A DNA stretch of 64,000 nucleotides, taken from Pseudorhodoplanes sinuspersici (GTDB lineage Bacteria > Pseudomonadota > Alphaproteobacteria > Rhizobiales > Xanthobacteraceae). The stretch is taken from assembly GCF_002119765.1 (NCBI RefSeq), contig NZ_CP021112.1, positions 4,520,501 through 4,584,500 of the forward strand. The letters are read 5' to 3'. Both the position numbers and the translations under genes were made by a program. The notes below the pieces were generated by a model. That model ran no database searches. It was not told the DNA's origin and saw only the letters and a list, made by a program, of their open reading frames with translations. Below are positions 37,059-48,582 of the stretch, piece after piece (the first letter of the stretch is position 1; each line of letters starts with the position of its first letter).

Positions 37059-37970
37059 ATGGCCACGCGTGCGTATTGGTCCGGCCGTATTCGATTGGCG
37101 TTGGTTTCAATCCCTGTGGAAGTGGTGTCGGCCACCAAGACGTCAAGCCGAATTTCCTTTCATCAGATCCACGAGCCGAGCGGAAAACGCATCCGCTACG
37201 AGAAGGTCGTGCCCGGCATCGGTCCGGTCGATACTGATGAAATCGTCAAAGGTTATGAGGTCGAGAAGGGCAAATATGTGCTGCTCTCCGACGAAGAAAT
37301 CGCCGATGTGAAACTGGAAGCGAAGAAGTCGATCGATCTCGTGCAATTCGTCGATGCCGACGCGATCGAACAGATCTATTTCGAGAAGCCGTTCTATATC
37401 CTGCCATCCGAGGAAGACGAAGATGCCGAAGAGGCCTATATCGTCCTGCGCGATGCGCTGAAGAAAACAAACAAGATCGGGCTTGGCCAGATCGTCGTGC
37501 GCGGGCAGGGCTCGATCGTTGCGATCAAGCCATTCGGCAAGGGCCTGTTGATGGAGACACTGCGCTACGCCGACGAAGTGAAGAAGGCGGACACGGTGTT
37601 CGAGGATGTGCCGGCGAAGAAAGTCGACGCCGATCTGATCGATCTTGCGGAAGAATTGATCGACAAGAAGTCCGGTGAATTCCATCCGGAGAAATTCAAG
37701 GACACCTACACGGTTGCGCTGCGCGAACTGATCAAGGCGAAGCAGGAAAACCGTCCGCCGCGCGAGATCGAGGAAGCGCCGCCGGCATCCAATGTCATCA
37801 ATCTCATGGATGCCTTGAAACGCAGTGTCAGAGGTGGCAGCGCCGAGACAACCAAGGCGGAGAAGTCTGAATCTGGCGGCACACGCAAGGCTGCGCGCAA
37901 GACCAAATCCACAGGCAAGCCGGCCAAGAAATCCGCGCGCAAGACCTCAGGCCGGCGCAGGGCGGCATAA
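37059..37970 (+). CDS. ku: Non-homologous end joining protein Ku
   Basis: Homodimeric DNA-end-binding protein of bacterial NHEJ, 303 residues. Starts M-A-T-R-A-Y-W-S-G-R-I-R-L-A-L-V-S-I-P-V, the family N-terminus. The Ku core runs to about 240 (V-L-L-S-D-E-E-I near 70, L-I-K-A-K-Q-E-N near 222). A Lys/Arg/Thr-rich tail follows, which in other Ku proteins binds DNA and recruits LigD. GGAAAAGGG precedes the ATG at 37059; the frame is open upstream without homology. ligD starts 12 bases downstream, so the pair forms one operon. Confidence 0.96.
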   Translation: MATRAYWSGRIRLALVSIPVEVVSATKTSSRISFHQIHEPSGKRIRYEKVVPGIGPVDTDEIVKGYEVEKGKYVLLSDEEIADVKLEAKKSIDLVQFVDADAIEQIYFEKPFYILPSEEDEDAEEAYIVLRDALKKTNKIGLGQIVVRGQGSIVAIKPFGKGLLMETLRYADEVKKADTVFEDVPAKKVDADLIDLAEELIDKKSGEFHPEKFKDTYTVALRELIKAKQENRPPREIEEAPPASNVINLMDALKRSVRGGSAETTKAEKSESGGTRKAARKTKSTGKPAKKSARKTSGRRRAA

Positions 37971-37982
37971 CAGGACCACATC

Positions 37983-40682
37983 ATGCCGCGCGGCAGCCTT
38001 CGCGACTATCACGCCAAGCGGGACTTCAAGCTAACGGCCGAGCCGAAGGGCGTCGTCGGCAAACGCAAGTCGACCGGTTTGCGCTACCTGATCCAGAAGC
38101 ATGACGCATCACGCCTGCATTACGATTTCCGGCTGGAATGGAACGGCACGCTGCTGAGCTGGGCGGTGCCGAAAGGACCGAGCGAGAATCCCGACGACAA
38201 GCGTCTTGCGGTGCATGTCGAGGATCATCCGATCGAATATGGCGATTTCGAAGGCACGATTCCCGAAGGACAATATGGCGGCGGCACGGTGATGCTGTGG
38301 GACACCGGCACCTGGGAGCCGCATGAAGACGATGTCGATGCCTCGCTGAAGAAGGGCAAGCTTGGCTTCACATTGTATGGCAAACGGCTGAAGGGAAACT
38401 GGGCGCTGGTGAAACTTCGCCGGCGCAGCCCCAAAGACAAGGACAATTGGCTGCTGATCAAGGAGCATGACGAATACGAGCGCAAGACCGGCAAGCTGAC
38501 GGTCGAGCGCGAGACGTCGAGCGTGAAATCCGGCCGGGCAATGGATGAGATCGCCGCCGGCAAGACGGTCTGGCAATCGAACCGGGGAAACGGGCGCGGG
38601 TCTTCACGTGGGTCTTCGGAAGTCGAAGAGATCATTGCGGGACCGGCGAGAACGAAAAGCGCCAGCGGCTCAAAAAAAAAGTCCTTAAGTCAGTCAAGCG
38701 AAAAGCCGCCAAGCAAAACATCAAGCGTAGGCAAAACGTCAATCGCAAGACTGCCGGCCTTCATAGCGCCGCAGCTCGCAACACTGGTCGAGGCCCCGCC
38801 AAGCGGAAATAACTGGCTGCACGAAATCAAATATGACGGCTATCGCGCGGTCGCGGCGGTTGCCGGCGACAAGGTCGCGATCTGGACGCGCAACGCGCTG
38901 AATTGGACCGACAAATTCCGGTCGCTGGTCCCGGCCTTGCTGAAGCTTCCCTGCGAGAGCGCATTGCTGGACGGCGAGATCGCCGTTGCTGATGCGGAGG
39001 GCCGTACCGATTTCGGGGCGCTGCAGAATGCGCTGAGCGAAGGGGCGGGCCGCATGGCCTATTATCTCTTCGATCTGTTGCTTCTCGATGGGAAGGATTT
39101 GCGCCAGCGTCCGTTGATCGAGCGCAAGGACATACTGCGCGATCTTTTGTCATCCTCGGCCGGCAAGGGACCGCTGATCTATTCCGACCACGTGGTCGGT
39201 CATGGCGAAGAAACCTTTGCGCAAGCGAGCAAGCTCAAGCTGGAAGGCCTGATCTCGAAAGAGGCCGGTGCGCCGTATCGTTCGGGCCGCACGCGGAGCT
39301 GGCTGAAAAGCAAATGCGGTTTCGAGCAGGAATTCGTCATCATCGGCTGGCGGCCATCGACCAAGGCAGGACGGCCATTCTCATCCTTGCTGCTGGCGGT
39401 GCGCGAGGGCGATCATTATCGGTATGCCGGGCGCGTCGGCAGCGGCTATTCGGGGGCAGGACTCGAAAGCCTGTCGAAGCAGTTCAAGGCGCTGGCGCGC
39501 AAGACGCCGCCGGTGAAGGATGTGCCGCCGGACATCGCGCGGCGCGCGAAGTTCATCGAACCGCAGCTCGTCGCCGAAATCGCCTTTCGCGGCTGGACGC
39601 GCGATGGCCTCGTCCGGCAGGCGTCGTTCAAGGGATTGCGCAGCGACAAGCCCGCAAAAGAGATCGTGAAGGAGACGCCGATGCCGACACGCAAGGTGGC
39701 CAAGGCTGCTGCGACATCCGCAAAGAAGGCGGCAAGCAAGTCTGCGCCGAAAGCGAGCAGCGCGCGGCGGAAGGCGGCGGCCCCGCGCAAGCCTGTCCGT
39801 TCGTCCGCCAGCGACGGTGCAGAGCAAATCGAAGGCGTCCGCGTCACCCATCCCGATAAGGTGCTGTTCGCGGCCCAGGACGTCACCAAGCGCGAGTTGA
39901 TCGATCATTATCTGTCGATTGCCGATGCGATGCTGCCGCATATTGTTGACCGGCCGATCAGCCTCGTGCGCTGTCCGAGTGGCAGCGGCGGATCGTGCTT
40001 CTATCAGAAGCATGCCTCGGATGGCTTTCCCGGCGAGTTCAAGTCGATCAGCATTCGCGAGAAATCGGGCACCGACAAATATCTCTATATCGAGGACGAG
40101 CGCGGGCTCATCGCCGCGGTGCAGGTGGGCGTGCTGGAACTGCATCTGTGGTGCTGCCATGTCGACGATGTCGAGAAGCCGGACCGGCTGATCTTCGATT
40201 TCGATCCCGACGAGGGGCTCGACTTCATACATGTCAGGGAAGCGGCGAAGGAGATGCGCGCCCGGCTGAAGGATCTCGGTCTTGAATCCTTCCCGATGGT
40301 GACGGGCGGGAAGGGCGTGCATGTGGTCGCACCGCTCAAGCCCGGCCATAGCTGGGACGAGCATCGCGAATTCGCCGAAGCGCTGGCGCGGGTGATGGCG
40401 GAGGAGCATCCCGACCGTTTCGTCGCCAACATGTCGAAGGCCAAGCGCAAGGGAAAGATCTTCGTCGATTATCTGCGCAACCAGCGCGGCGCGACGGCGA
40501 TCTGCCCGTTCTCGACGCGGGCGCGGCCAGGTGCCTATGTCGCGATGCCGGTGTCGTGGCAGAAGCTGGCCCGGCTCGACAATGCGCATCCGGTGGCGGT
40601 GGGCGAGGCGGCAAAGTTTTTGGGCCGCAGCGATCCCTGGCCGGGCTACTTCAAGCTCAGGCAGCCGCTGCCGAGGATGTAG
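37983..40682 (+). CDS. ligD: Multifunctional DNA ligase D
   Basis: End-processing and sealing enzyme of bacterial NHEJ, 899 residues in the order phosphoesterase-ligase-polymerase as in Pseudomonas. Phosphoesterase (about 10-190) has H40, H46, D48 and H82. The ligase domain (about 260-550) has K283 in E-I-K-Y-D-G-Y-R, the adenylated lysine. The polymerase (about 620-890) starts V-T-H-P-D-K-V-L-F and has the metal pair in F-D-F-D-P-D-E near 738. Ser/Lys/Ala-rich linkers join the domains. Partner of Ku encoded 12 bases upstream. Confidence 0.96.
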   Translation: MPRGSLRDYHAKRDFKLTAEPKGVVGKRKSTGLRYLIQKHDASRLHYDFRLEWNGTLLSWAVPKGPSENPDDKRLAVHVEDHPIEYGDFEGTIPEGQYGGGTVMLWDTGTWEPHEDDVDASLKKGKLGFTLYGKRLKGNWALVKLRRRSPKDKDNWLLIKEHDEYERKTGKLTVERETSSVKSGRAMDEIAAGKTVWQSNRGNGRGSSRGSSEVEEIIAGPARTKSASGSKKKSLSQSSEKPPSKTSSVGKTSIARLPAFIAPQLATLVEAPPSGNNWLHEIKYDGYRAVAAVAGDKVAIWTRNALNWTDKFRSLVPALLKLPCESALLDGEIAVADAEGRTDFGALQNALSEGAGRMAYYLFDLLLLDGKDLRQRPLIERKDILRDLLSSSAGKGPLIYSDHVVGHGEETFAQASKLKLEGLISKEAGAPYRSGRTRSWLKSKCGFEQEFVIIGWRPSTKAGRPFSSLLLAVREGDHYRYAGRVGSGYSGAGLESLSKQFKALARKTPPVKDVPPDIARRAKFIEPQLVAEIAFRGWTRDGLVRQASFKGLRSDKPAKEIVKETPMPTRKVAKAAATSAKKAASKSAPKASSARRKAAAPRKPVRSSASDGAEQIEGVRVTHPDKVLFAAQDVTKRELIDHYLSIADAMLPHIVDRPISLVRCPSGSGGSCFYQKHASDGFPGEFKSISIREKSGTDKYLYIEDERGLIAAVQVGVLELHLWCCHVDDVEKPDRLIFDFDPDEGLDFIHVREAAKEMRARLKDLGLESFPMVTGGKGVHVVAPLKPGHSWDEHREFAEALARVMAEEHPDRFVANMSKAKRKGKIFVDYLRNQRGATAICPFSTRARPGAYVAMPVSWQKLARLDNAHPVAVGEAAKFLGRSDPWPGYFKLRQPLPRM

Positions 40683-40738
40683 GGCCGAGCGCGCGATGCC
40701 GGAGGCCTTTGAGTTGCGCAGCGGTATTTTTGCTGCTA

Positions 40739-40753
40739 GAACAAAAAGAGAAC
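40739..40753 (+). promoter_or_regulatory. LexA (SOS) box of ssb
   Basis: GAAC-AAAAAGA-GAAC, an exact GAAC-N7-GAAC alphaproteobacterial LexA motif, 128 bases before the ssb ATG and after the ligD stop. Confidence 0.72.
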
Positions 40754-40881
40754 TTTGTTGACGGTATGGTGTTGAACCGGCCTTGTGCGCGACCACTTGT
40801 GGAAAAGGCTTGCTGCGGCAAGCGGCGGCGGACGCGACGCACTAGGGTGCGGGATTGCGCCGGTTTGAACGGGAGAGTGTT

Positions 40882-41373
40882 ATGGCGGGTTCGGTGAACA
40901 AAGTGATCCTGGTAGGAAATCTCGGGAAGGACCCCGAAATCCGCCGGACGCAGGACGGGCGGCCGATTGCCAACCTCTCGATCGCGACGTCCGACACCTG
41001 GCGCGACAAGGCGACCGGCGAGCGCAAGGAAAAGACCGAGTGGCATCGCGTGGTGATCTTCAATGAGGGCCTGTGCAAGGTCGCCGAGCAATATCTGAAG
41101 AAGGGCGCCAAGGTTTACATCGAGGGTGCGCTGCAGACCCGCAAATGGACCGACAAGGACGGCGTCGAGAAATACTCGACCGAAGTGGTGCTGCAGGGCT
41201 TCAACTCGACGCTGACCATGCTGGATGGCCGCAGCGGTGGCGGCGGTGGTGACCGCGTGTCCGATTATTCTGGGGCTGACGATTTCGGCTCGCCCGGACC
41301 GACCGCCTCGCGCCGGCCGGCGATGGCTGGCGGCGGCGGTCGCGGCGACATGGACGACGAAATTCCGTTCTAG
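40882..41373 (+). CDS. ssb: Single-stranded DNA-binding protein
   Basis: Essential ssDNA-binding protein for replication and repair, 163 residues. The OB fold occupies about 1-110 ([35 protein letters not shown]). A Gly-rich linker leads to the acidic tip M-D-D-E-I-P-F that binds partner proteins. The ATG at 40882 is used; nine upstream codons are in frame but not family-like. The LexA box at 40739 suggests SOS control. In related genomes ssb is usually next to uvrA; here 6 kb separates them. Confidence 0.97.
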   Translation: MAGSVNKVILVGNLGKDPEIRRTQDGRPIANLSIATSDTWRDKATGERKEKTEWHRVVIFNEGLCKVAEQYLKKGAKVYIEGALQTRKWTDKDGVEKYSTEVVLQGFNSTLTMLDGRSGGGGGDRVSDYSGADDFGSPGPTASRRPAMAGGGGRGDMDDEIPF

Positions 41374-41384
41374 CCCGGGCCGCG

Positions 41385-42008
41385 TTAAGCCCACGCCGCG
41401 CGCACGCCGTCGATCACGAATTGCACGGCGAGCGCGGCGAGGATGACGCCGAGCAGGCGCTCCAGCACGATGTTGCCGGTGACGCCGAGCAGTTTCGCCA
41501 GTCGCGCGCCGATCATGAAGGCGAGCAGGCACGAAATCAGCACGATGGCGATGACCGCAATCAGACTGCCCAGGCGGACGATGTCCTGGCCGGCGCGTCC
41601 AGCCAGGAGAATGGCGGCGGTGATCGCGCCGGGGCCGGCCATCAGCGGGATCGCCAGCGGGAAGGCGGCGATATTGCGCACCTGATCGTCGATCGCCGCT
41701 TCCGCCTCATGCGATTTCCGCACGATGCGCACGCCGAACACCATTTCTGAGGCGATCGAGAACAGCAGCAGGCCGCCGGCGATGCGGAACGCCGGCAGGC
41801 CGATGCCCAGCTTGTTCAGGAGCCAACTGCCAATCAGCGTTGCCCCGCACAGGATGGCAAAGGCAATCAGGCTGGCGCGCAGCGCGACCTGACGGCGCGC
41901 CTTGGCCGGCAGCCCCTTCGTCAACGAGACGAAGATCGGCACGAGCCCGAGCGGATCGACCACAACCAGCAGAGTGACGAGGGCCGAGATGAAGAAGTCG
42001 AACGGCAT
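41385..42008 (-). CDS. MarC family integral membrane protein
   Basis: Multi-pass membrane protein of 207 residues with about six helices. Family motifs: V-V-D-P-L-G-L-V-P-I-F near 17, G-I-G-L-P-A-F-R-I-A-G-G near 70 and P-L-A-I-P-L-M-A-G-P-G-A-I near 118. MarC was once tied to multiple antibiotic resistance but no transport activity is established. It converges on ssb with 11 bases between stops and is divergent from gyrA. Confidence 0.92.
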   Translation of the reverse strand: MPFDFFISALVTLLVVVDPLGLVPIFVSLTKGLPAKARRQVALRASLIAFAILCGATLIGSWLLNKLGIGLPAFRIAGGLLLFSIASEMVFGVRIVRKSHEAEAAIDDQVRNIAAFPLAIPLMAGPGAITAAILLAGRAGQDIVRLGSLIAVIAIVLISCLLAFMIGARLAKLLGVTGNIVLERLLGVILAALAVQFVIDGVRAAWA

Positions 42009-42192
42009 GCAACGAGCCTCGCCCGAAGCGTGAAAAAAGGCAATGCTGGGGCAGGTTCGTAGGTGACTAAAAAGGGTCGCCTAACAATTTGAAATATAAG
42101 AGAAATTTACGAGGTTTCCGTCATAAAAGTGTTGGCTTTGGCGACGTGAATCGGCTATGGGAGCGCCAGCCGAATTCTGCTGGAAAAATTCC

Positions 42193-44916
<2,724 letters not shown>

Positions 44917-44918
44917 AT

Positions 44919-44940
44919 CGGGCGCGCAAGCCCGCTTTTA
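44919..44940 (+). terminator. gyrA terminator
   Basis: CGGGC-N6-GCCCG followed by C and four T, right after the gyrA stop codon. The stem is only 5 bp but the T-run fits. Confidence 0.65.
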
Positions 44941-45006
44941 TCATAATCCAGCAAACGAACTGTAATTCGCGGCATTCAATGACGCGAACAGGATGAGGGG
45001 TGTGTC

Positions 45007-45606
45007 ATGCAGGCGGAAGACGCAAGCGAGCTGATGGATCAGGAAAAGATCCACGACAGGTTCAAGCAAAGAGCTGCGATCGCGATCGCTTTCTTCGCCA
45101 TGCTGCTGGCGATCACCGGGCTTGGCGGTCAGAATGCGACCAAGGAAGCGCTTAACAGCAATATCCAGGCCTCGAACTACTGGAGTTTTTTCCAGGCCAA
45201 GAATGTGCGCCAGACCGTCTATCAACTGGCCGCCGACGAATTCGAGCTGGCGTGGCTGAACGACACGACATTATCGCCGGAGGCGAGGGCGGCTTTGAAG
45301 ACAAAGGCCGAAGCCTACCGCAAGACCGTCGCGCGCTATGAAAGCGAGCCGGAGACCAACGAAGGCAAGAAAGAGCTCATCTCGCGCGCCAAGGAAGAAG
45401 AAGGCAAGCGCGAGCACGCGCTGAAACAGGATCCTTATTTCGATTACGCCGAAGCGCTGCTGCAGATTGCGATCGTGCTGATTTCGGTCGCGATCGTTGC
45501 CGATCTGGTCTGGCTCAGCTTTTTCGGCGGCGCGATCGGTGCGATCGGCGGGCTTTTGATGGTCAACGGCTATCTGCTGCTGGTGAACGTGCCGTTCCTC
45601 AGTTGA
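45007..45606 (+). CDS. DUF4337 family membrane protein
   Basis: Inner-membrane protein of 199 residues. First helix about 21-40 (A-A-I-A-I-A-F-F-A-M-L-L-A-I-T-G-L-G-G), then the conserved N-A-T-K-E-A-L-N-S-N-I-Q-A-S-N-Y-W-S-F-F-Q-A-K-N-V-type stretch split over residues 43-67. A charged coiled-coil-like domain (85-145) precedes two C-terminal helices (about 150-197). The function of DUF4337 is unknown. It lies between gyrA and coaD, separated by its own gaps. Confidence 0.85.
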   Translation: MQAEDASELMDQEKIHDRFKQRAAIAIAFFAMLLAITGLGGQNATKEALNSNIQASNYWSFFQAKNVRQTVYQLAADEFELAWLNDTTLSPEARAALKTKAEAYRKTVARYESEPETNEGKKELISRAKEEEGKREHALKQDPYFDYAEALLQIAIVLISVAIVADLVWLSFFGGAIGAIGGLLMVNGYLLLVNVPFLS

Positions 45607-45770
45607 ATGGCGCTAACGATCCGGAGTGACCGCCGATGTCGGGAGCACAGCCACCTTCGCGCCGGACGATGATTTTCAGTAAACGAAAATAAACGTTCGC
45701 CGGTTAAGGCCATGCGTCATGAGCCTCGATACCCTTGCGGGTCGCACGGTGGCGGGCTAGACGGAACTGT

Positions 45771-46268
45771 ATGCCGCGCATCGCCCTTTATGCCGGGTCG
45801 TTCGACCCTGTCACCAATGGCCATCTGGACGTGGTCCGGCAGGCCGCAAGGCTGGCCGACCGGCTCGTTCTTGCCATCGGCGTCCATCCCGGAAAAACCC
45901 CGATTTTTACCGCCCAAGAGCGCATGGACATGCTGGCCGAATGCTGCAAACCGATCGCGCGCGAGATCGGCTGCGAGATCGGCTATCTGACCTTCGACGA
46001 CCTCGTGGTGCGGGCGGCGCAGCGTGAAAGCGCGACCATCCTGATCCGCGGCCTCCGCGACGGCTCGGACTTCGATTATGAAATGCAGATGGCCGGTATG
46101 AATGGGGCCATGGTGCCGGAGGTGCAGACCATCTTCCTGCCGGCATCCCCCGATGTACGCCCGATCACCGCCACACTCGTGCGGCAGATCGCCAAAATGG
46201 GCGGCGAGATTTCGCATTTCGTGCCGGCCAGTGTCGCCGCGCGCCTGAAGGCGAAATTTTCCTCTTAA
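45771..46268 (+). CDS. coaD: Phosphopantetheine adenylyltransferase
   Basis: Transfers AMP from ATP to 4'-phosphopantetheine, the fourth step of CoA synthesis. It has 165 residues, normal length. Nucleotidyltransferase motif [14 protein letters not shown] at 7-20, [11 protein letters not shown] near 90 and P-D-V-R-P-I-T-A-T near 127. The ATG at 45771 gives the family N-terminus M-P-R-I-A-L-Y; twelve upstream codons are not family-like. The cyclophilin genes follow on the same strand. Confidence 0.96.
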   Translation: MPRIALYAGSFDPVTNGHLDVVRQAARLADRLVLAIGVHPGKTPIFTAQERMDMLAECCKPIAREIGCEIGYLTFDDLVVRAAQRESATILIRGLRDGSDFDYEMQMAGMNGAMVPEVQTIFLPASPDVRPITATLVRQIAKMGGEISHFVPASVAARLKAKFSS

Positions 46269-46307
46269 GGTCCACGTCAAGGTCCAAGACTTCATTCAGG
46301 AGCTTTC

Positions 46308-46853
46308 ATGATCCGTATCTTCGCCTTGCTGGCTGCGCTTGTGCTCGCTGCCCCGGCCCAGATCCAACCGGCGCTCGCCCAATCCGATCCGCAGAACACG
46401 CTGGTGCTGGAAACCACCAAGGGCCCGGTGGTGATCCGCCTGCGCGCCGATATCGCGCCGAACCACGCCGCACGCCTGAAACAGCTGGCGCGCGACGGTT
46501 TCTATAACAACGCGCCGTTCCACCGCGTCATTCCGGGCTTCATGGCGCAGACCGGCGACGGCGATCGCGGCGATGGCCGCGGCAAGTCGAAATATCCGAA
46601 CATCAATCAGGAATTCTCACAGGTGCCGTTCCGTCGGGGCATCGTCGGCATGGCGAGAGCCAGCGATCCGAACTCGGCCAACAGCCAGTTCTTCATCACC
46701 TTCGGCGAGGCGCCGCACCTGAACGGGCAATACACCGTCGTCGGTGAAGTGGTGTCCGGCATGGATAATGTCGACAAGATCAAGAAGGGCGAGCCGGTGC
46801 AGGATCCCGATCGCATCACCCGCGCCTTCGTCCAGGCCGACGGCAAGAAATAG
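46308..46853 (+). CDS. Peptidyl-prolyl cis-trans isomerase, cyclophilin type, exported
   Basis: Proline isomerase of 181 residues assisting protein folding in the periplasm. A signal peptide (about 1-22) ends Q-P-A-L-A-Q. The cyclophilin domain then has F-H-R-V-I-P-G-F-M-A-Q-T-G-D near 66-79, M-A-R-A-S-D-P-N-S-A-N-S-Q-F-F-I near 110-125 and Y-T-V-V-G-E-V near 139. It is followed after 67 bases by a cytoplasmic paralogue. The pair between coaD and queA is common in Hyphomicrobiales. Confidence 0.93.
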   Translation: MIRIFALLAALVLAAPAQIQPALAQSDPQNTLVLETTKGPVVIRLRADIAPNHAARLKQLARDGFYNNAPFHRVIPGFMAQTGDGDRGDGRGKSKYPNINQEFSQVPFRRGIVGMARASDPNSANSQFFITFGEAPHLNGQYTVVGEVVSGMDNVDKIKKGEPVQDPDRITRAFVQADGKK

Positions 46854-46920
46854 CCGGCAGCAACACTGAGGCCGGTGGACGAAAACCGCTGCCGGCCGTC
46901 ATAACAAGGAGAAGAGAACA

Positions 46921-47385
46921 ATGGCGACCGATCCCGAAAACACGCTGAAGCTCGAAACCACCCAGGGCGATGTCGTCATTGCCATGCGGCCGGACCTCGC
47001 GCCGAACCATGTGGCGCGCATCAAGGAACTGGTGCGAGAAGGCTTCTATGACGGCATCGTCTTTCACCGCGTGATCGACGGCTTCATGGCGCAGACCGGC
47101 TGCCCGCACGGTACCGGTACCGGCGGCTCGGGCAAGAAGCTGAAGGCCGAGTTCAATGCCGAACCGCATGTGCGCGGCACCGCCTCGATGGCACGGGCGC
47201 AGAACCCCGATTCCGGCGACAGCCAGTTCTTCATCTGCTTCGACGACGCGCCGTTCTTGAACAAGCAATACACGGTCTGGGGCAAGGTCGTTGAAGGCAT
47301 GGAGAATGTCGACAAGATCAAGCGCGGCGAGCCGGTACAGAATCCCGACAAGATCATCAAGGCGACGATGCTGGCGGACGCTTGA
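46921..47385 (+). CDS. Peptidyl-prolyl cis-trans isomerase, cyclophilin type, cytoplasmic
   Basis: Single-domain cyclophilin of 154 residues without a signal peptide. F-H-R-V-I-D-G-F-M-A-Q-T-G near 49-61 holds the catalytic Arg. Further family blocks are M-A-R-A-Q-N-P-D-S-G-D-S-Q-F-F-I near 90-105 and Y-T-V-W-G-K-V near 120. AAGGAG lies 9 nt before the ATG. Paralogue of the exported enzyme upstream, so the two compartments are served by separate genes. Substrates unknown. Confidence 0.94.
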   Translation: MATDPENTLKLETTQGDVVIAMRPDLAPNHVARIKELVREGFYDGIVFHRVIDGFMAQTGCPHGTGTGGSGKKLKAEFNAEPHVRGTASMARAQNPDSGDSQFFICFDDAPFLNKQYTVWGKVVEGMENVDKIKRGEPVQNPDKIIKATMLADA

Positions 47386-47389
47386 TTGG

Positions 47390-47487
47390 TCATTCCGGGA
47401 CGGCCCAATGGGCCGGGCCCGGTATCCAGTCTTCCTTTCGTGGTTCTGGATTCCGGGCTCGCTTGCTTTGCAAGCGCCCCGGAATGA
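47390..47487. repeat. 98-base inverted-repeat element before queA
   Basis: Ends TCATTCCGGG (47390-47399) and CCCGGAATGA (47478-47487) are perfect 10-bp inverted repeats. Two more perfect hairpins lie inside: GGCCC-AAT-GGGCC (47402-47414) and GCTTGC-TTT-GCAAGC (47461-47475). The element ends 9 bases before the queA ATG, replacing a normal leader. Confidence 0.8.
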
Positions 47488-47496
47488 CAAACGACC

Positions 47497-48582
47497 ATGC
47501 AAACCTCACTCTTCGATTTCGATTTGCCCGCCGAGAACATCGCGCTGCGGCCCGCTTCGCCGCGCGATGCCGCGCGCCTGATGGTGGTGTGGCCGGGGCA
47601 ATCGCCCGAGACCGAAGACAAGATCGTGCGCGATCTGCCGGACCTGCTGCAGGCTGGCGACGCGCTGGTGGTCAACGACACCAAGGTCATTCCGGCGCGG
47701 CTGTTCGGCCGGCGCATCGGTCGCGGCGAGGAGCCGAAGATCGAAGCGACCTTGCACAAGCGCATCGATGGCTCGCGCTGGCGCGCCTTCGTCAAGCCGG
47801 CCAAGCGCTTGCAGGCCGGGGACATCGTGCGCTTTGGCGACGAAGGCAAGGTGTGTTTCCTCGGCCAGCTCGATGCGACGGTGGAAGACAAAGGCGAGGG
47901 CGGCGAGGTGACATTGTCCTTCGCCTTTCACGGCGCGATACTGGATCAGGCCATCGCCGAGCGCGGCGCGATGCCGTTGCCGCCGTATATCGCGTCGAAG
48001 CGTCCCGCCGACGAACGCGATCTCACTGATTACCAGACCATGTTTGCCGACGAGGAAGGCTCGGTCGCAGCACCGACAGCGGCGTTGCATTTCACGCCGT
48101 CGCTGATCGAGCGATTGATTGCGAATGGCATTCAGTTGCATCGCCTGACCTTGCATGTCGGAGCAGGGACGTTCCTGCCGGTCAAGGGCGAGGATACCGC
48201 CGAACACAAGATGCATTCCGAATGGGGCGAGATCGACGAGACGACCGCGAACGCGCTCAACGCGGTGCGCGCCAAGGGCGGGCGGATCGTGCCGGTCGGC
48301 ACCACGGCGCTAAGGCTTCTCGAAAGTGCCGCAGACGAGAGCGGCACCGTTCGCCCCTTCTGCGGCGAAACCGATATCTTCATCACGCCGGGCTATCGCT
48401 TCCGCGCGGCCGATCTGATGATGACCAATTTCCACCTACCGCGATCGACGCTGTTCATGCTGGTCTCGGCCTTTGCCGGGCTCGACACGATGCAGCGCGC
48501 CTATGCGCATGCGATTGCGACGGGATACCGGTTCTATTCGTACGGGGATGCGTGTTTGCTGCATCCGGCTGAGCAACGATGA
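47497..48582 (+). CDS. queA: S-adenosylmethionine:tRNA ribosyltransferase-isomerase
   Basis: Penultimate enzyme of queuosine synthesis; it moves the ribosyl part of SAM onto preQ1 in tRNA. The 361 residues start L-F-D-F-D-L-P and contain [14 protein letters not shown] near 54, [11 protein letters not shown] near 220 and [10 protein letters not shown] near 310. Its stop overlaps the tgt start by 4 nt. The leader is occupied by an inverted-repeat element, so the ribosome site is weak. Confidence 0.96.
   Translation: MQTSLFDFDLPAENIALRPASPRDAARLMVVWPGQSPETEDKIVRDLPDLLQAGDALVVNDTKVIPARLFGRRIGRGEEPKIEATLHKRIDGSRWRAFVKPAKRLQAGDIVRFGDEGKVCFLGQLDATVEDKGEGGEVTLSFAFHGAILDQAIAERGAMPLPPYIASKRPADERDLTDYQTMFADEEGSVAAPTAALHFTPSLIERLIANGIQLHRLTLHVGAGTFLPVKGEDTAEHKMHSEWGEIDETTANALNAVRAKGGRIVPVGTTALRLLESAADESGTVRPFCGETDIFITPGYRFRAADLMMTNFHLPRSTLFMLVSAFAGLDTMQRAYAHAIATGYRFYSYGDACLLHPAEQR

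Noticed and set aside
39381-40796. 471-codon antisense frame over ligD
   Set aside because: Shadow of the LigD ligase and polymerase domains.
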